A stretch of 64,000 nt of DNA from Butyricicoccus faecihominis (GCF_024462775.1 NZ_JANGCE010000002.1:203122-267121); one strand, 5' to 3'. Shown: positions 1 through 7,972, numbered from the stretch's first letter. Notes: generated by a model from the sequence alone, not told the origin. Numbers and translations are program-made.

Positions 1-534
1 CAGACACACCGCGGAGGATAGGAAACTCGCCGCGTAGCGCTCCGAGATTGAGAAGCCGATCCGCGCGGGCGGATTTTCCGGGAAGCCGGTAAAGTGCATC
101 ACGCCGCTTTTGGCCTGCGCGATCAGATCGTACTGCGGTGTGTTCGCCCCTTCGCCGGTCGAACCGTATGCCGAAATGCGTCCATATACGAGGGATGGTT
201 TGATAGCTGATAATTCTTCATATCCCAGACCAAGCGCCTGCATCGTGCCGGCAGGAAAGTTCTCCAAAACAACATCGGCCGTGGCCGCCAGCTTTTTGAA
301 TATCTCTTTGCCCTCGGGATGATTCAGATCGAGCGTAATGCTCTTCTTGCCGCGATCACGGAAGCTATGATGAATACTGGCGCCATTTTTTAATGGCGCC
401 AGCATTCTCAGCGGATCCCCGGTCTCCGGAGCTTCAACTTTTATAACTTCCGCTCCGTAATCAGCCAGTTCCATCCCGCAGTAACCGGAAAGTGTCATCA
501 AATCGAGTACTTTGATTCCTTCTAAAGGATACAT
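1..534 (-). CDS. Family III CoA-transferase (CaiB/BaiF type), 5' part only
   Basis: The first 178 codons of a minus-strand gene that runs off the left edge. The start ATG follows a strong AGGAGGT ribosome site. The N-terminus MYPLEGIKVLDL, the following AEVIKVEAPETGDPLR and the later YDLIAQAKSGVMHFTG are typical of family III CoA-transferases, which move CoA between carboxylic acids. The catalytic-aspartate region lies beyond the window, so activity cannot be judged. It sits 49 bp downstream of the acyl-CoA dehydrogenase and is probably co-transcribed, which suggests it activates the acid that the dehydrogenase oxidises or reduces. The substrate is unknown. Confidence 0.9.
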   Translation of the reverse strand, partial: MYPLEGIKVLDLMTLSGYCGMELADYGAEVIKVEAPETGDPLRMLAPLKNGASIHHSFRDRGKKSITLDLNHPEGKEIFKKLAATADVVLENFPAGTMQALGLGYEELSAIKPSLVYGRISAYGSTGEGANTPQYDLIAQAKSGVMHFTGFPENPPARIGFSISERYAASFLSSAVCL

Positions 535-583
535 AGTGACCTCCTATTACTGTGAGAAGAAAGCCTCACGGGTTTGTTTTTAA

Positions 584-1762
584 TTACTCCTCGTAAGCCC
601 AGCCAGTGTACAGCTCTACGCCGCGCTTCTTGATCTGACCGCCGATGACGTTGCGCTGGATCTCGGAGGTACCCTCCCAGATGCGGTCAACGCGCTGGTC
701 GCGCCACAGACGCTCGACAGCGTTCTCACGCATGTAGCCGCGGCCGCCAAGGATCTGAACAGCCTTATCGGTTACGTGGTTAACCATTTCAGAGCACCAC
801 AGCTTGATGGCGGATGCACGGGCATGCTTCAGCTTGCGGTCCATATCGCCGGAAATCTCCCAGCATACGCGGTACAGCAGGCTCTTAGCGGCCATGATCT
901 CCATGGTCATGTCAACCAGCATGTGCTCGATTACCTGATAGTCGCGGATCACGCGATCGCCCTGAACGCGGTTGGCCGCAAAGTCGTTGGCTTCCTTCAG
1001 CACGCGCTCCGCGCCGCCTACACAGCGAGCCGCAATGCCCAGACGAGCTTCTACGAACCAGTCCTTGGTCATGTTGAAGCCTTCGCCGATGCCCTTCAGG
1101 ATCTTGGATTCGTCAACAACGACGTCCTCGAACAGGAATTCGGGGTGTTTGAACGCGAAGTGATGCGTAAACTCGGGGGTGCGCTTAACGCTTACGCCCG
1201 GCGCGTCCTTCTCAACGAAGAATACGGTGGCCTTGTTTGCATCGCCGTCGATGTGGGTATGTACCAGCAAGAAGTCGGCAATATTACCAACGGTTACGTA
1301 CCACTTTTCGCCGTTGATCTTGTAGCCGCCGTCGCACTTAACAGCAGTGGTCTGGCACATGGTCGGGTCGGAACCGGCGTCAGCTTCCGTGATGGCGTAT
1401 GCATCGCGGCGCTTGCACTGGTTACTGGGGATCAGGTACTCGTCGATCTGCTCCTTGGTGCCGAACTTCATCGGGAAGGACGGCTGCGGAACCGCATCCC
1501 AGATCGCGCCGGTGGACATGCCGAACTGCTCGCTGCAGAGCATCTGCTCGAACAACGTCATGCCCTGACCGCCGTGCTCCTTGGAATGGTTGGTGGCGTT
1601 GAAGCCCCACTCCATAACCTGCTCCGTGATATATTTGTGCGTTTCGGGAGAGATGCCGTTATTCTCCTCGCACTCCATCTCGTACGGGAACAGTACCTGC
1701 TCGGTAAATTCTCTTGCCTTCTCCTGAAGTGCGCGATGCTCCTTGCTCAGTTTGAAATCCAT
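584..1762 (-). CDS. Acyl-CoA dehydrogenase
   Basis: A 392-residue flavoprotein of normal family length. It has the FAD-contact signature AITEADAGSDPT in the middle domain and RIWEGTSEIQRNVIG near the C-terminus, where Glu of the WEGT motif is the expected catalytic base. A longer reading from 1780 exists, but AAGGAAG lies just upstream of the ATG at 1762, so the inner start (MDFKLSKEHRALQ) is preferred. It would catalyse alpha,beta-dehydrogenation of an acyl-CoA or the reverse, with electrons going to ETF or another carrier not seen here. It is the first gene of a probable operon with the CoA-transferase. Confidence 0.95.
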   Translation of the reverse strand: MDFKLSKEHRALQEKAREFTEQVLFPYEMECEENNGISPETHKYITEQVMEWGFNATNHSKEHGGQGMTLFEQMLCSEQFGMSTGAIWDAVPQPSFPMKFGTKEQIDEYLIPSNQCKRRDAYAITEADAGSDPTMCQTTAVKCDGGYKINGEKWYVTVGNIADFLLVHTHIDGDANKATVFFVEKDAPGVSVKRTPEFTHHFAFKHPEFLFEDVVVDESKILKGIGEGFNMTKDWFVEARLGIAARCVGGAERVLKEANDFAANRVQGDRVIRDYQVIEHMLVDMTMEIMAAKSLLYRVCWEISGDMDRKLKHARASAIKLWCSEMVNHVTDKAVQILGGRGYMRENAVERLWRDQRVDRIWEGTSEIQRNVIGGQIKKRGVELYTGWAYEE

Positions 1763-1800
1763 ACTAACGCTTCCTTTCATAAAAAGAGATTTTAGTTAGA

Positions 1801-1856
1801 CCGATGTCGGTTTGTCTGTTATTTGTTTGTCTGTTCTCGGTTTGTCCGGCATCGGA
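1801..1856. repeat. Repeats in the leader of the acyl-CoA dehydrogenase operon
   Basis: GTTTGTCTGTT occurs at 1810-1820 and 1825-1835, with a partial copy (GGTTTGTCCGG) at 1839-1849. The outer decamers CCGATGTCGG (1801-1810) and CCGGCATCGG (1847-1856) form an imperfect inverted repeat. All of this lies between the predicted transcription start (~1864) and the gene start at 1762, so it would be in the 5' UTR. The rest of the 400-bp gap to the MarR gene holds the two divergent promoters and no ORF I would call a gene. Confidence 0.5.
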
Positions 1857-1870
1857 TAATTTATGGTTTT

Positions 1871-1898
1871 ATTATATGTCATCTGCCCAAAAAGTCAA
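1871..1898 (-). promoter_or_regulatory. Sigma-A-type promoter for acyl-CoA dehydrogenase operon
   Basis: On the minus strand, -35 TTGACT (1893-1898), a 16-bp spacer and -10 TATAAT (1871-1876). It would give a leader of about 100 nt containing the GTTTGTCTGTT repeats. Confidence 0.75.
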
Positions 1899-2092
1899 TA
1901 GCATTCTCTTCATTTTTGTTCGATTTGTATGTTTCCACAGAAAAGCCCGTCCAACTTTGTGCAGTACGAGGAATCCGAACTGCCGTGGGCATAATTGACG
2001 GACCGCCGTCATACCGGGCGCGTGCTACGTCCCCTTTTGTTTCTTAAAGCAGAATGATTGTGTGATTTTATGTCATTTGGCATATAAAACCA

Positions 2093-2122
2093 TTGACGCG
2101 CAGGCTGTATATGGCATATAAT
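2093..2122 (+). promoter_or_regulatory. Promoter with overlapping palindromic operator for the MarR gene
   Basis: -35 TTGACG (2093-2098), an 18-bp spacer and -10 TATAAT (2117-2122). A perfect 13-bp palindrome, TATATG-G-CATATA (2108-2120), covers the -10 element. TGGCATATAA occurs at 2078-2087 just upstream of the -35 and again at 2112-2121. This is a good candidate for MarR autorepression, and by position it could also influence the divergent operon. Confidence 0.7.
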
Positions 2123-2162
2123 ATATAGAATTATAATTGTATGGACTAAGGGGGAAATGACC

Positions 2163-2606
2163 ATGCAACATCAGTTCAATGAACTATTTGACCGTTATTA
2201 TAAAAGTTGGCGCGGGATAGAGTCTGCGTATGATAAAATCGCAGCCAACCATGGCGTCACCTCAAATATCATGAATATTCTCACGCTGCTCTATAAGCAG
2301 CGCGCGCCCATGACACAGAATGAACTGAGCAAGGAACTTAACCTATCCAGACAGACCGTGACAAGCGTGGTAGACAGTCTGGAGGCGCGCGGTCTGGTCA
2401 CGCGCAGCATAGCCGAGGGCGACCGGCGCAGCCGTGTGATCAGCTTAACCGAGCAGGGACGGGCGTCCGGCCGCGAGATGGGCCGTGCGATGCGCCGCAT
2501 CGAGTTATCCGCGTTTGAGGCGCTTTCCGGTGAGGACCAAATCGCCTTTGTGGACAATATGGAAAAGCTGTGGCACGGCTTGGCTCACGCCTTGGGGGAA
2601 GAATAA
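2163..2606 (+). CDS. MarR-family transcriptional regulator
   Basis: A 147-residue winged-helix regulator. The HTH appears as MTQNELSKELNLSRQTVTSVVDSLEARGLVTR, with the wing sequence EGDRRSRVISLTEQG after it, as in classic MarR proteins. An ATG at 2157 lies almost on the AAGGGGG ribosome site, whereas the ATG at 2163 has 8-nt spacing and is chosen. It is divergent from the acyl-CoA dehydrogenase operon, so control of CoA-thioester genes is likely. Such proteins often respond to acyl-CoA or aromatic-acid ligands; the ligand here is unknown. Confidence 0.93.
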   Translation: MQHQFNELFDRYYKSWRGIESAYDKIAANHGVTSNIMNILTLLYKQRAPMTQNELSKELNLSRQTVTSVVDSLEARGLVTRSIAEGDRRSRVISLTEQGRASGREMGRAMRRIELSAFEALSGEDQIAFVDNMEKLWHGLAHALGEE

Positions 2607-2643
2607 AAAACAGCAGGGATTATACCCCCCTGAAAAGCAAAAG

Positions 2644-2676
2644 AATCGGCGGCTCGTTTTATACGGGCCGCCGATT
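2644..2676. terminator. Bidirectional terminator between convergent genes
   Basis: A 13-bp stem (AATCGGCGGCTCG / CGGGCCGCCGATT, one G-U pair) with a 7-nt loop, between the MarR gene and the convergent MaoC gene. Confidence 0.75.
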
Positions 2677-2728
2677 TCTGTTTCTGCGTTCCATATTTGT
2701 TTTTATCCCAAGCGGGACCGCCTCTCTC

Positions 2729-3571
2729 CTATTCGATCCGCGCGGTGCAGAAGTTGAGGACCGCGTCGCCGGTCGTCAGGTCGATCAGCCGGAACACGAT
2801 TTGCCGGTCATCCATCTTCCAGATCTGCGTCTGCACCGGGCGGTTAGGCTCCAGCGCCGAGGTAAAGCGAACGGACAGAGAACAGATCGCCTCCGGCCGC
2901 CCCGGGCAGACCGCCTTGATCAGCGCGCGGCAGGCATAGCCGGCCGTACACATCCCCATGAGGATAGGCCGGTCGAAACCGCCAAGAGCGGCAAAGTCCG
3001 GATCGATATGCAGGATATTCGGATCGTTATCAATGCGGTAAAGCGCCGCCTGATTCGGGCCGATATGGTCGTCCACCACGAAGTCGGGCGCGCGTTTGGG
3101 ATACTCCACCGTCACATTGGGCGGCTTTTTGCCACCGAAACCACCGGTGGACATATCGATATCCTTGGTCAGCAATGTGAACGCCTTGTCTCCCTGTTCG
3201 TCAAACGCTTCGGCTTGAATGAACGCCAAACTGCCGCGCCCTAAGCCACGGTCATAAATATCCAGCAGCTCAACAGAATAGCCGATCCTGCCTTCGATGT
3301 TGGTGATCGGCTTGTGATATTCGATCTCAAAACCGTAGTGCAGCGTATCGGGCAGGCTCTGTCCGTATTCGTAGGCATCGGTAAACGTCTTAAAACCGAG
3401 GATCGCCGCCCAATAGGTGGGAATGATCTTCATATTTTTCTCGTATACATATTCCAGCTCGCCATCGACATTCGCACCGACACTGAGCGCGTAAAGAGCC
3501 AGCTTGCGCCAATCGTAGCGCAGCTCCATCGGCGCGCTTTTCCGGCCGATTACTTCAAATTTCAGCGCCAC
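2729..3571 (-). CDS. MaoC-like (hydratase 2 type) enoyl-CoA hydratase
   Basis: A double hot-dog protein of about 280 residues. The hydratase-2 signature appears as YRIDNDPNILHIDPDFA; the Asp and His five residues apart (DPNILH) are the expected catalytic pair. An upstream reading from 3718 is unlikely because a promoter lies at 3609-3638. A GTG at 3569-3571, preceded by AAAGGGG, is the best start and gives MALKFEVIGRKSAPMEL. It would hydrate a trans-2-enoyl-CoA, matching the nearby acyl-CoA dehydrogenase and CoA-transferase. The product resembles the sterol-side-chain or multifunctional-enzyme branch of the family, but the substrate cannot be told. Confidence 0.85.
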   Translation of the reverse strand: MALKFEVIGRKSAPMELRYDWRKLALYALSVGANVDGELEYVYEKNMKIIPTYWAAILGFKTFTDAYEYGQSLPDTLHYGFEIEYHKPITNIEGRIGYSVELLDIYDRGLGRGSLAFIQAEAFDEQGDKAFTLLTKDIDMSTGGFGGKKPPNVTVEYPKRAPDFVVDDHIGPNQAALYRIDNDPNILHIDPDFAALGGFDRPILMGMCTAGYACRALIKAVCPGRPEAICSLSVRFTSALEPNRPVQTQIWKMDDRQIVFRLIDLTTGDAVLNFCTARIE

Positions 3572-3608
3572 CCTGACCGTTCGCCCCTTTCGTTTGCATT
3601 GTTTTTCC

Positions 3609-3638
3609 ATTATATCACAGGCGCCGGACTGATTGCAA
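3609..3638 (-). promoter_or_regulatory. Promoter of the MaoC-like gene
   Basis: Minus strand: -35 TTGCAA (3633-3638), an 18-bp spacer and -10 TATAAT (3609-3614). It gives a leader of about 30 nt before the GTG start and argues against longer N-terminal readings. Confidence 0.7.
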
Positions 3639-3711
3639 GCAGCAGCGGTTTTGCTTTCATGCACTTCATTCCTGCACGTGAAACCGCCAGCCGCCCCCTG
3701 ATCTTTCACGG

Positions 3712-3855
3712 TTACCATTGCATGGCGTATTGCGCATAGGTATCCGCGTTAATTTCTTCCAACGCCACACCGTCCATTTGTTTAAAAAGCGTACTGATTA
3801 CTTTGCTGACGCTCCACGGCGGTTTTACTTTTTGCATTACCAAGCCGTTCTGCAT
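3712..3855 (-). CDS. 47-residue ORF behind the phosphoesterase-NTPase-HD gene
   Basis: An ATG-initiated ORF (MQNGLVMQKVKPPWSV... to ...DTYAQYAMQW). It starts 8 nt after the stop of the 1207-residue gene, and GGAGTGA, overlapping that stop, could serve as its ribosome site. I do not recognise a family; there is no membrane segment or signal peptide. The tight coupling suggests a companion peptide, but at this length it could also be a gene remnant or chance. Not resolved. Confidence 0.4.
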   Translation of the reverse strand: MQNGLVMQKVKPPWSVSKVISTLFKQMDGVALEEINADTYAQYAMQW

Positions 3856-3863
3856 ATAGAATA

Positions 3864-6800
3864 TCACTCCAACTCAAACTTTTGCAGCGGTACATCATAC
3901 TCTTGCGCGGTTTCTGTAAACGCCCTATTGTTCGCGATGATAACGTTAAATATTTTCTTTCCCTCATCGGTACGGATCGTGTTGACCGCCTTCCAAAAGT
4001 CTAAAAAGCGTGCCCGGGTCAAATGCAATTCTCTTTTATGCAAAAGCGTGAGCAGCTTATAAAGCATTTGCAGTTTATCGATATCTTTTGCTATTTTTAT
4101 ATTATAATCCGTGATCGTTTGATCATCCCAGCTAAACCATAGCTTCAGATATTCCGTCAAATCTGCTACATCGCGGTGCGTGCCAGATAAGAACACCTTC
4201 TCGCAGTAATTGCTTTCCAGCTCTTTCATCCCCTCATATTGCACGCAGCATGGCGGGTAATCGCCCGTATAGGCCTCGCCCATATCATGTATCAGCAGCA
4301 TATTGAGAATTTTTTGCTTATCATAATCACTATGGGTATAGCTTTTGCTTGGCAGGAACAGCAATCCGATCAAATACGCTTCAAACACATGCTCGAGCGT
4401 GGTTTCATGCTGCTCGCCGTTCTGAACGATTCGTAAATAATCCGCTTTGCTTAAGCTGTCTTGTTTATCCGGGATGCACCAGCCAGTCTTTTTTACCCGT
4501 TCCAACTGAGACAATTCTTCCAAAAGCGCACCGGGATCAAAGAGATCGTCCGGACGCAGAGCATCCCCCGAACGCATTCTTTCTTTACACGTTTCAAAAG
4601 CAGTCTTTTGATGAATAAGATACTGGATAAAAAGTTCCTTCCTGTTCGTTTTTTGAAACCGTCTGACATAGATATCGATTATTTCAATCAGTGATGATAA
4701 AATATTAATTGCCATAGGGTCGTCATATGTATTATATTTACTGTTGTAAAAAAAGGAACGGATTTTCTTTTCGCTGTTTTTTCTCAGTGCAAGGGGCGAA
4801 TCAATACGAACCTGCACCAGATCGCATAGGGTGAAAAGTTCCAGCCGCAGCAAGGGATAGTGCTTATTTGCACCGATCCGCGTTTTCAAACGGCTCGCTA
4901 AAAGATGATACGTATTGTAAATATCAAACCCTTCGTATACGACATCCTCTCTGATCGAAATGTCTTCCGCCTTCCGATCGCCGTAAAATTGCAGGTAAAA
5001 ATCGCGATTGACCTTTCTCTCCCATTTATCGGACAGCAACCGGTCGATGTACGCGTCAATCATTTCATCTTGGTTGTTAGAATTTGCAATTCTGCTTAAA
5101 CAGATCGACCGCTTCGCAACAGAAAACTCATAAAAATCCGCACTTGCAATCGTTCCTGCTTGCGCCAGCTGATCCAAACTTTGTTCCTGCTCTGCCAAAA
5201 GTTGAAGAATTGTATCGTTATCTCCCCGCGTGCGGCCCAGCAGGTGCGAAATCGTTGATTTCCCAGTATACGATAGCTTGTCATATTGTAACTGCGCAAA
5301 CGAGATCATTTCCGCATGCAGATTCAATTTGTCTACAAAGCCCCGGATATAAGAACAAATTTCGTGTCCATATAGCTGATCCAGACCTGAATGTGGCGAT
5401 ATTTCCGTGATGGCTTTCACGTTTTGCGCGCTAAGTACATAGTTCGCTGCAAGCAAATACCTTGCAATCAGCTTTTGGGTTCGGATTACTTCAAAATCCT
5501 GATTGCTGATCTGCTTGACATGCTCACGGATCCAAGTATAATTCTTTTGCGGTTTCCCCATGTACAGGTGATAGCTCATTTCTGCCGCTTTTGCTATATT
5601 GGCGTTCCCCAGTTTAGATCTAACAAAGTCATCTAACATATCAAAGAAGGTGTGTGTATTTCGCTTGCACAGGTATTCTCCAAAAACAACCAGTATGTTC
5701 AGGTCGATCTCTAGAATCTGCATTCTATTGATATTTTCCATGATACAGTCATACGTATCGTCTTCATAGCTGTTCAAATCGCAAAACGCCCTGATAAAGT
5801 TTTCATATTTGATCGTAGAATTGACCTTATGTGTTCGGATCCGGTTGAAATAAATTAAATATTCGGCATCGCGCGCGATTTGCTGCGGCGTAAACTCAAG
5901 ATTGAGATCCTCATCCGTATCGATCCCATAAATAAAGTGTGCATATGGCTGAAACTCTTTGCTATTGATCGTTTGGTCGATCATTTTCTCAATGCGTGCG
6001 TTATGATAAAATACATGCTGGCTCAGTCCATCTATCATGCAGCACGGCCGGCAGTTGTATTTCTTCGACAGATCTAGTCCCCGTCTGAGTATATCTTCTA
6101 CCTTCCGTTTTATTTTATTGACATAGGCTGCCGAATCCTTATTCTCATTCTGTCGGGAATGCGTATGAATAATCTCTTCCAGATTGATATAGATCGGCAA
6201 AAAATCAAAGGTACCGCTGCCAAACTTATAAAGCAAATTTAAATAGGTGATTGACATAAAAAGGCTTTTCCCTAGTCTGGCTTCGCCCCTTAATGTTACG
6301 CTTACCCGTTTTTCAGATTTCTGGATCAATTGTGATAGTGTATTGATCAAACCATCCTTCGCACTGATTACGTTGCCTGCCATGCCCGCTTGCGGCTGCT
6401 GCAGGGTTGCAAAGGAACGGAAAAGAATGTCGATCAATCTCCATTCTGGTCCGGAACGAACCGCCTCAAAGCTCTTGACCCGTTCCGCCAGATTGTGCAC
6501 CTCTTTTGTACCGAACAAATACCGTAACGCTTGCCGTTTGAGCGACGATTCACTCAGCTCCAAAATCCGCTCGATGTCATTGAGAGAACCGACAATTTGC
6601 CATTTCTCATCCTTGTACACGATCGTACGGTGATAATACTGATTGGTATCGCTGAATTGGTGCAAGCCGCATGTGATATGGTCGCTATCCAAGGGCGCGC
6701 CGACAATATAGTCATAATTATGCGCGCTATCCGTATGCTTATCGCCATATAGCTGCAAACCGAACAGTGTTTCTATTTGGTCAAGAACAGCGGTGTATTC

Positions 6801-7487
6801 GTTTTCCGGGTAGGTCAACAAGGCGTGCTCACAATAATCCGTTCTCGGCGCATGAGCCACCAATACATTGTGCTGCTTGCTTAAATTGTTTTTCGTTTTA
6901 ATCAACGCATCTTTGTTTTTCTCTATGTTTTTTTCAATCGAATCGCAATCCACGCAAAGCTTCTGCGTACCTTTATCAATCCAATGGCTGTTTAGAACCA
7001 GAAAATTAATTCCTTCAATTTTCCTGAAATGTGTTTCATAGGTGTTTTTCTTCATGATCATTTTATCAATGAACCGGCTGATCAAGGAAAATCTCCTATC
7101 GCCATATTCCACATTATGCAATTCGCAAACCACCTTGTTATTTCCGGCAGCGAACATATTGACATCATGATTACCGCAGCATATGATCATTCTGTTATTC
7201 GCAATATCAAGTTCCCGCATCAGATAGGCAAAGTACTTTTCGGCCAATGCAAAGGCTGTGCTGGCTTCCTTTTCCCATAGCGCCGCCTTTTCTTCCGCCG
7301 AAGAGGATTCTGGAATACGCCGTCCGATACATTTGCTATCAATTACATCCCCGTTATATACCAAAATAATATTCGATAGGTTGAGCCCCTTGATAAAATC
7401 CACCATTGTGCAAAAAACAACATTGTCCTCCGGCTCCCCCATTGTCGCTTTGATATGAAAATCTGACAGCTGAAGGATCGTTTTCAT
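3864..7487 (-). CDS. Metallophosphoesterase / P-loop NTPase / HD-domain fusion protein (putative defence protein)
   Basis: A 1207-residue, apparently cytosolic protein with three parts. Residues 1-300 form a calcineurin-like phosphoesterase: QLSDFH (D9, H11), NGDVID (D47), CGNHD (N106, H107, D108), VAHAP (H212) and YGDKH (H251; the usual GHxH has Asp for the first His). Residues ~390-500 hold a Walker A, GEARLGKS (401-408), and a Walker-B-like PCCMIDG (D486). About 500 mainly helical residues follow, as in STAND sensors. Residues ~1000-1160 form an HD domain of YfbR/HDDC2 5'-deoxynucleotidase type: LEHVFEA (H1033), LIHDMGEAYTGDYP (H1067, D1068) and AKDIDKLQML (D1135). The start follows AAAGGTG. 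The gene is clearly AT-richer than its neighbours, which suggests transfer. Domain calls are from motifs; a nucleotide-attacking, infection-sensing role is inference. Confidence 0.85.
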   Translation of the reverse strand: MKTILQLSDFHIKATMGEPEDNVVFCTMVDFIKGLNLSNIILVYNGDVIDSKCIGRRIPESSSAEEKAALWEKEASTAFALAEKYFAYLMRELDIANNRMIICCGNHDVNMFAAGNNKVVCELHNVEYGDRRFSLISRFIDKMIMKKNTYETHFRKIEGINFLVLNSHWIDKGTQKLCVDCDSIEKNIEKNKDALIKTKNNLSKQHNVLVAHAPRTDYCEHALLTYPENEYTAVLDQIETLFGLQLYGDKHTDSAHNYDYIVGAPLDSDHITCGLHQFSDTNQYYHRTIVYKDEKWQIVGSLNDIERILELSESSLKRQALRYLFGTKEVHNLAERVKSFEAVRSGPEWRLIDILFRSFATLQQPQAGMAGNVISAKDGLINTLSQLIQKSEKRVSVTLRGEARLGKSLFMSITYLNLLYKFGSGTFDFLPIYINLEEIIHTHSRQNENKDSAAYVNKIKRKVEDILRRGLDLSKKYNCRPCCMIDGLSQHVFYHNARIEKMIDQTINSKEFQPYAHFIYGIDTDEDLNLEFTPQQIARDAEYLIYFNRIRTHKVNSTIKYENFIRAFCDLNSYEDDTYDCIMENINRMQILEIDLNILVVFGEYLCKRNTHTFFDMLDDFVRSKLGNANIAKAAEMSYHLYMGKPQKNYTWIREHVKQISNQDFEVIRTQKLIARYLLAANYVLSAQNVKAITEISPHSGLDQLYGHEICSYIRGFVDKLNLHAEMISFAQLQYDKLSYTGKSTISHLLGRTRGDNDTILQLLAEQEQSLDQLAQAGTIASADFYEFSVAKRSICLSRIANSNNQDEMIDAYIDRLLSDKWERKVNRDFYLQFYGDRKAEDISIREDVVYEGFDIYNTYHLLASRLKTRIGANKHYPLLRLELFTLCDLVQVRIDSPLALRKNSEKKIRSFFYNSKYNTYDDPMAINILSSLIEIIDIYVRRFQKTNRKELFIQYLIHQKTAFETCKERMRSGDALRPDDLFDPGALLEELSQLERVKKTGWCIPDKQDSLSKADYLRIVQNGEQHETTLEHVFEAYLIGLLFLPSKSYTHSDYDKQKILNMLLIHDMGEAYTGDYPPCCVQYEGMKELESNYCEKVFLSGTHRDVADLTEYLKLWFSWDDQTITDYNIKIAKDIDKLQMLYKLLTLLHKRELHLTRARFLDFWKAVNTIRTDEGKKIFNVIIANNRAFTETAQEYDVPLQKFELE

Positions 7488-7848
7488 AGTATCACCTTTT
7501 ACCTATTCCGTTCATTTGTAGCTTCAGTCAGTACAGTACTCAGTAACAGCAGGCGGCAGGCTGCTGATCGTTGCTCGCAGAGTATTGCATAGGAGTTTAC
7601 GGCAAATTGGATTCGTCATAACGACCACACTCCCCTTGCCGCCGCCCACTTGTTTTGTATATATTATATCATACTATTTCAGAATTTCCACCTTATCCTT
7701 GGTCATTTTGGGACATTTTAGAAGTTTTGTTTGTTTTGAATATCAAAGCAAATAACGCGGAACAGTCTATTACGAGTGTAGTCGAAGTCGGTGCATAAGA
7801 GAGGCCACTTATATCGTCGCATCTAAAAAGTTTATAAAAATCGCAAAA
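7488..7848 (-). other. Leader and promoter region of the phosphoesterase-NTPase-HD gene
   Basis: No gene seen in this stretch. On the minus strand a possible promoter has -10 TATAAT (7663-7668) and a weak -35 TGGAAA (7685-7690, 16-bp spacer). It would give a leader of about 170 nt, long for this window. The leader contains inverted repeats, including CAGCAG / CTGCTG at about 7547-7566 and GTACAGTAC near 7531-7539. Either a structured 5' UTR or an unrelated spacer would fit. Confidence 0.35.
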
Positions 7849-7888
7849 AGACCGCCCAACACATCATTTCTAACGTGTTGGGCGGTCT
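7849..7888 (-). terminator. Intrinsic terminator of tRNA-Pro
   Basis: A perfect 14-bp stem (AGACCGCCCAACAC / GTGTTGGGCGGTCT) with a 12-nt loop and a T-run on the minus strand, just downstream of the tRNA 3' end. Confidence 0.88.
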
Positions 7889-7895
7889 AAAAATA

Positions 7896-7972
7896 TGGTC
7901 GAGGTGACAGGATTTGAACCTGCGGCCTCTTCGTCCCGAACGAAGCGCTCTACCAAGCTGAGCCACACCTCG
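7896..7972 (-). tRNA. tRNA-Pro(CGG)
   Basis: A full cloverleaf of 77 nt with an encoded CCA end. The acceptor is CGAGGTG / CACCTCG, the D-arm stem GCTC / GAGC, and the anticodon stem CTTCG / CGAAG around the loop TTCGGGA (anticodon CGG). The T-loop is TTCAAAT. A consensus promoter lies upstream and a strong terminator downstream. Confidence 0.97.

Noticed and set aside
776..1795. 339-codon plus-strand frame over the acyl-CoA dehydrogenase
   Set aside because: Complete antisense overlap with a gene of certain identity.
7896..7972. att site for an integrated element at tRNA-Pro
   Set aside because: No copy of the tRNA 3' end was found near 3.6-3.9 kb, and no integrase gene is present.
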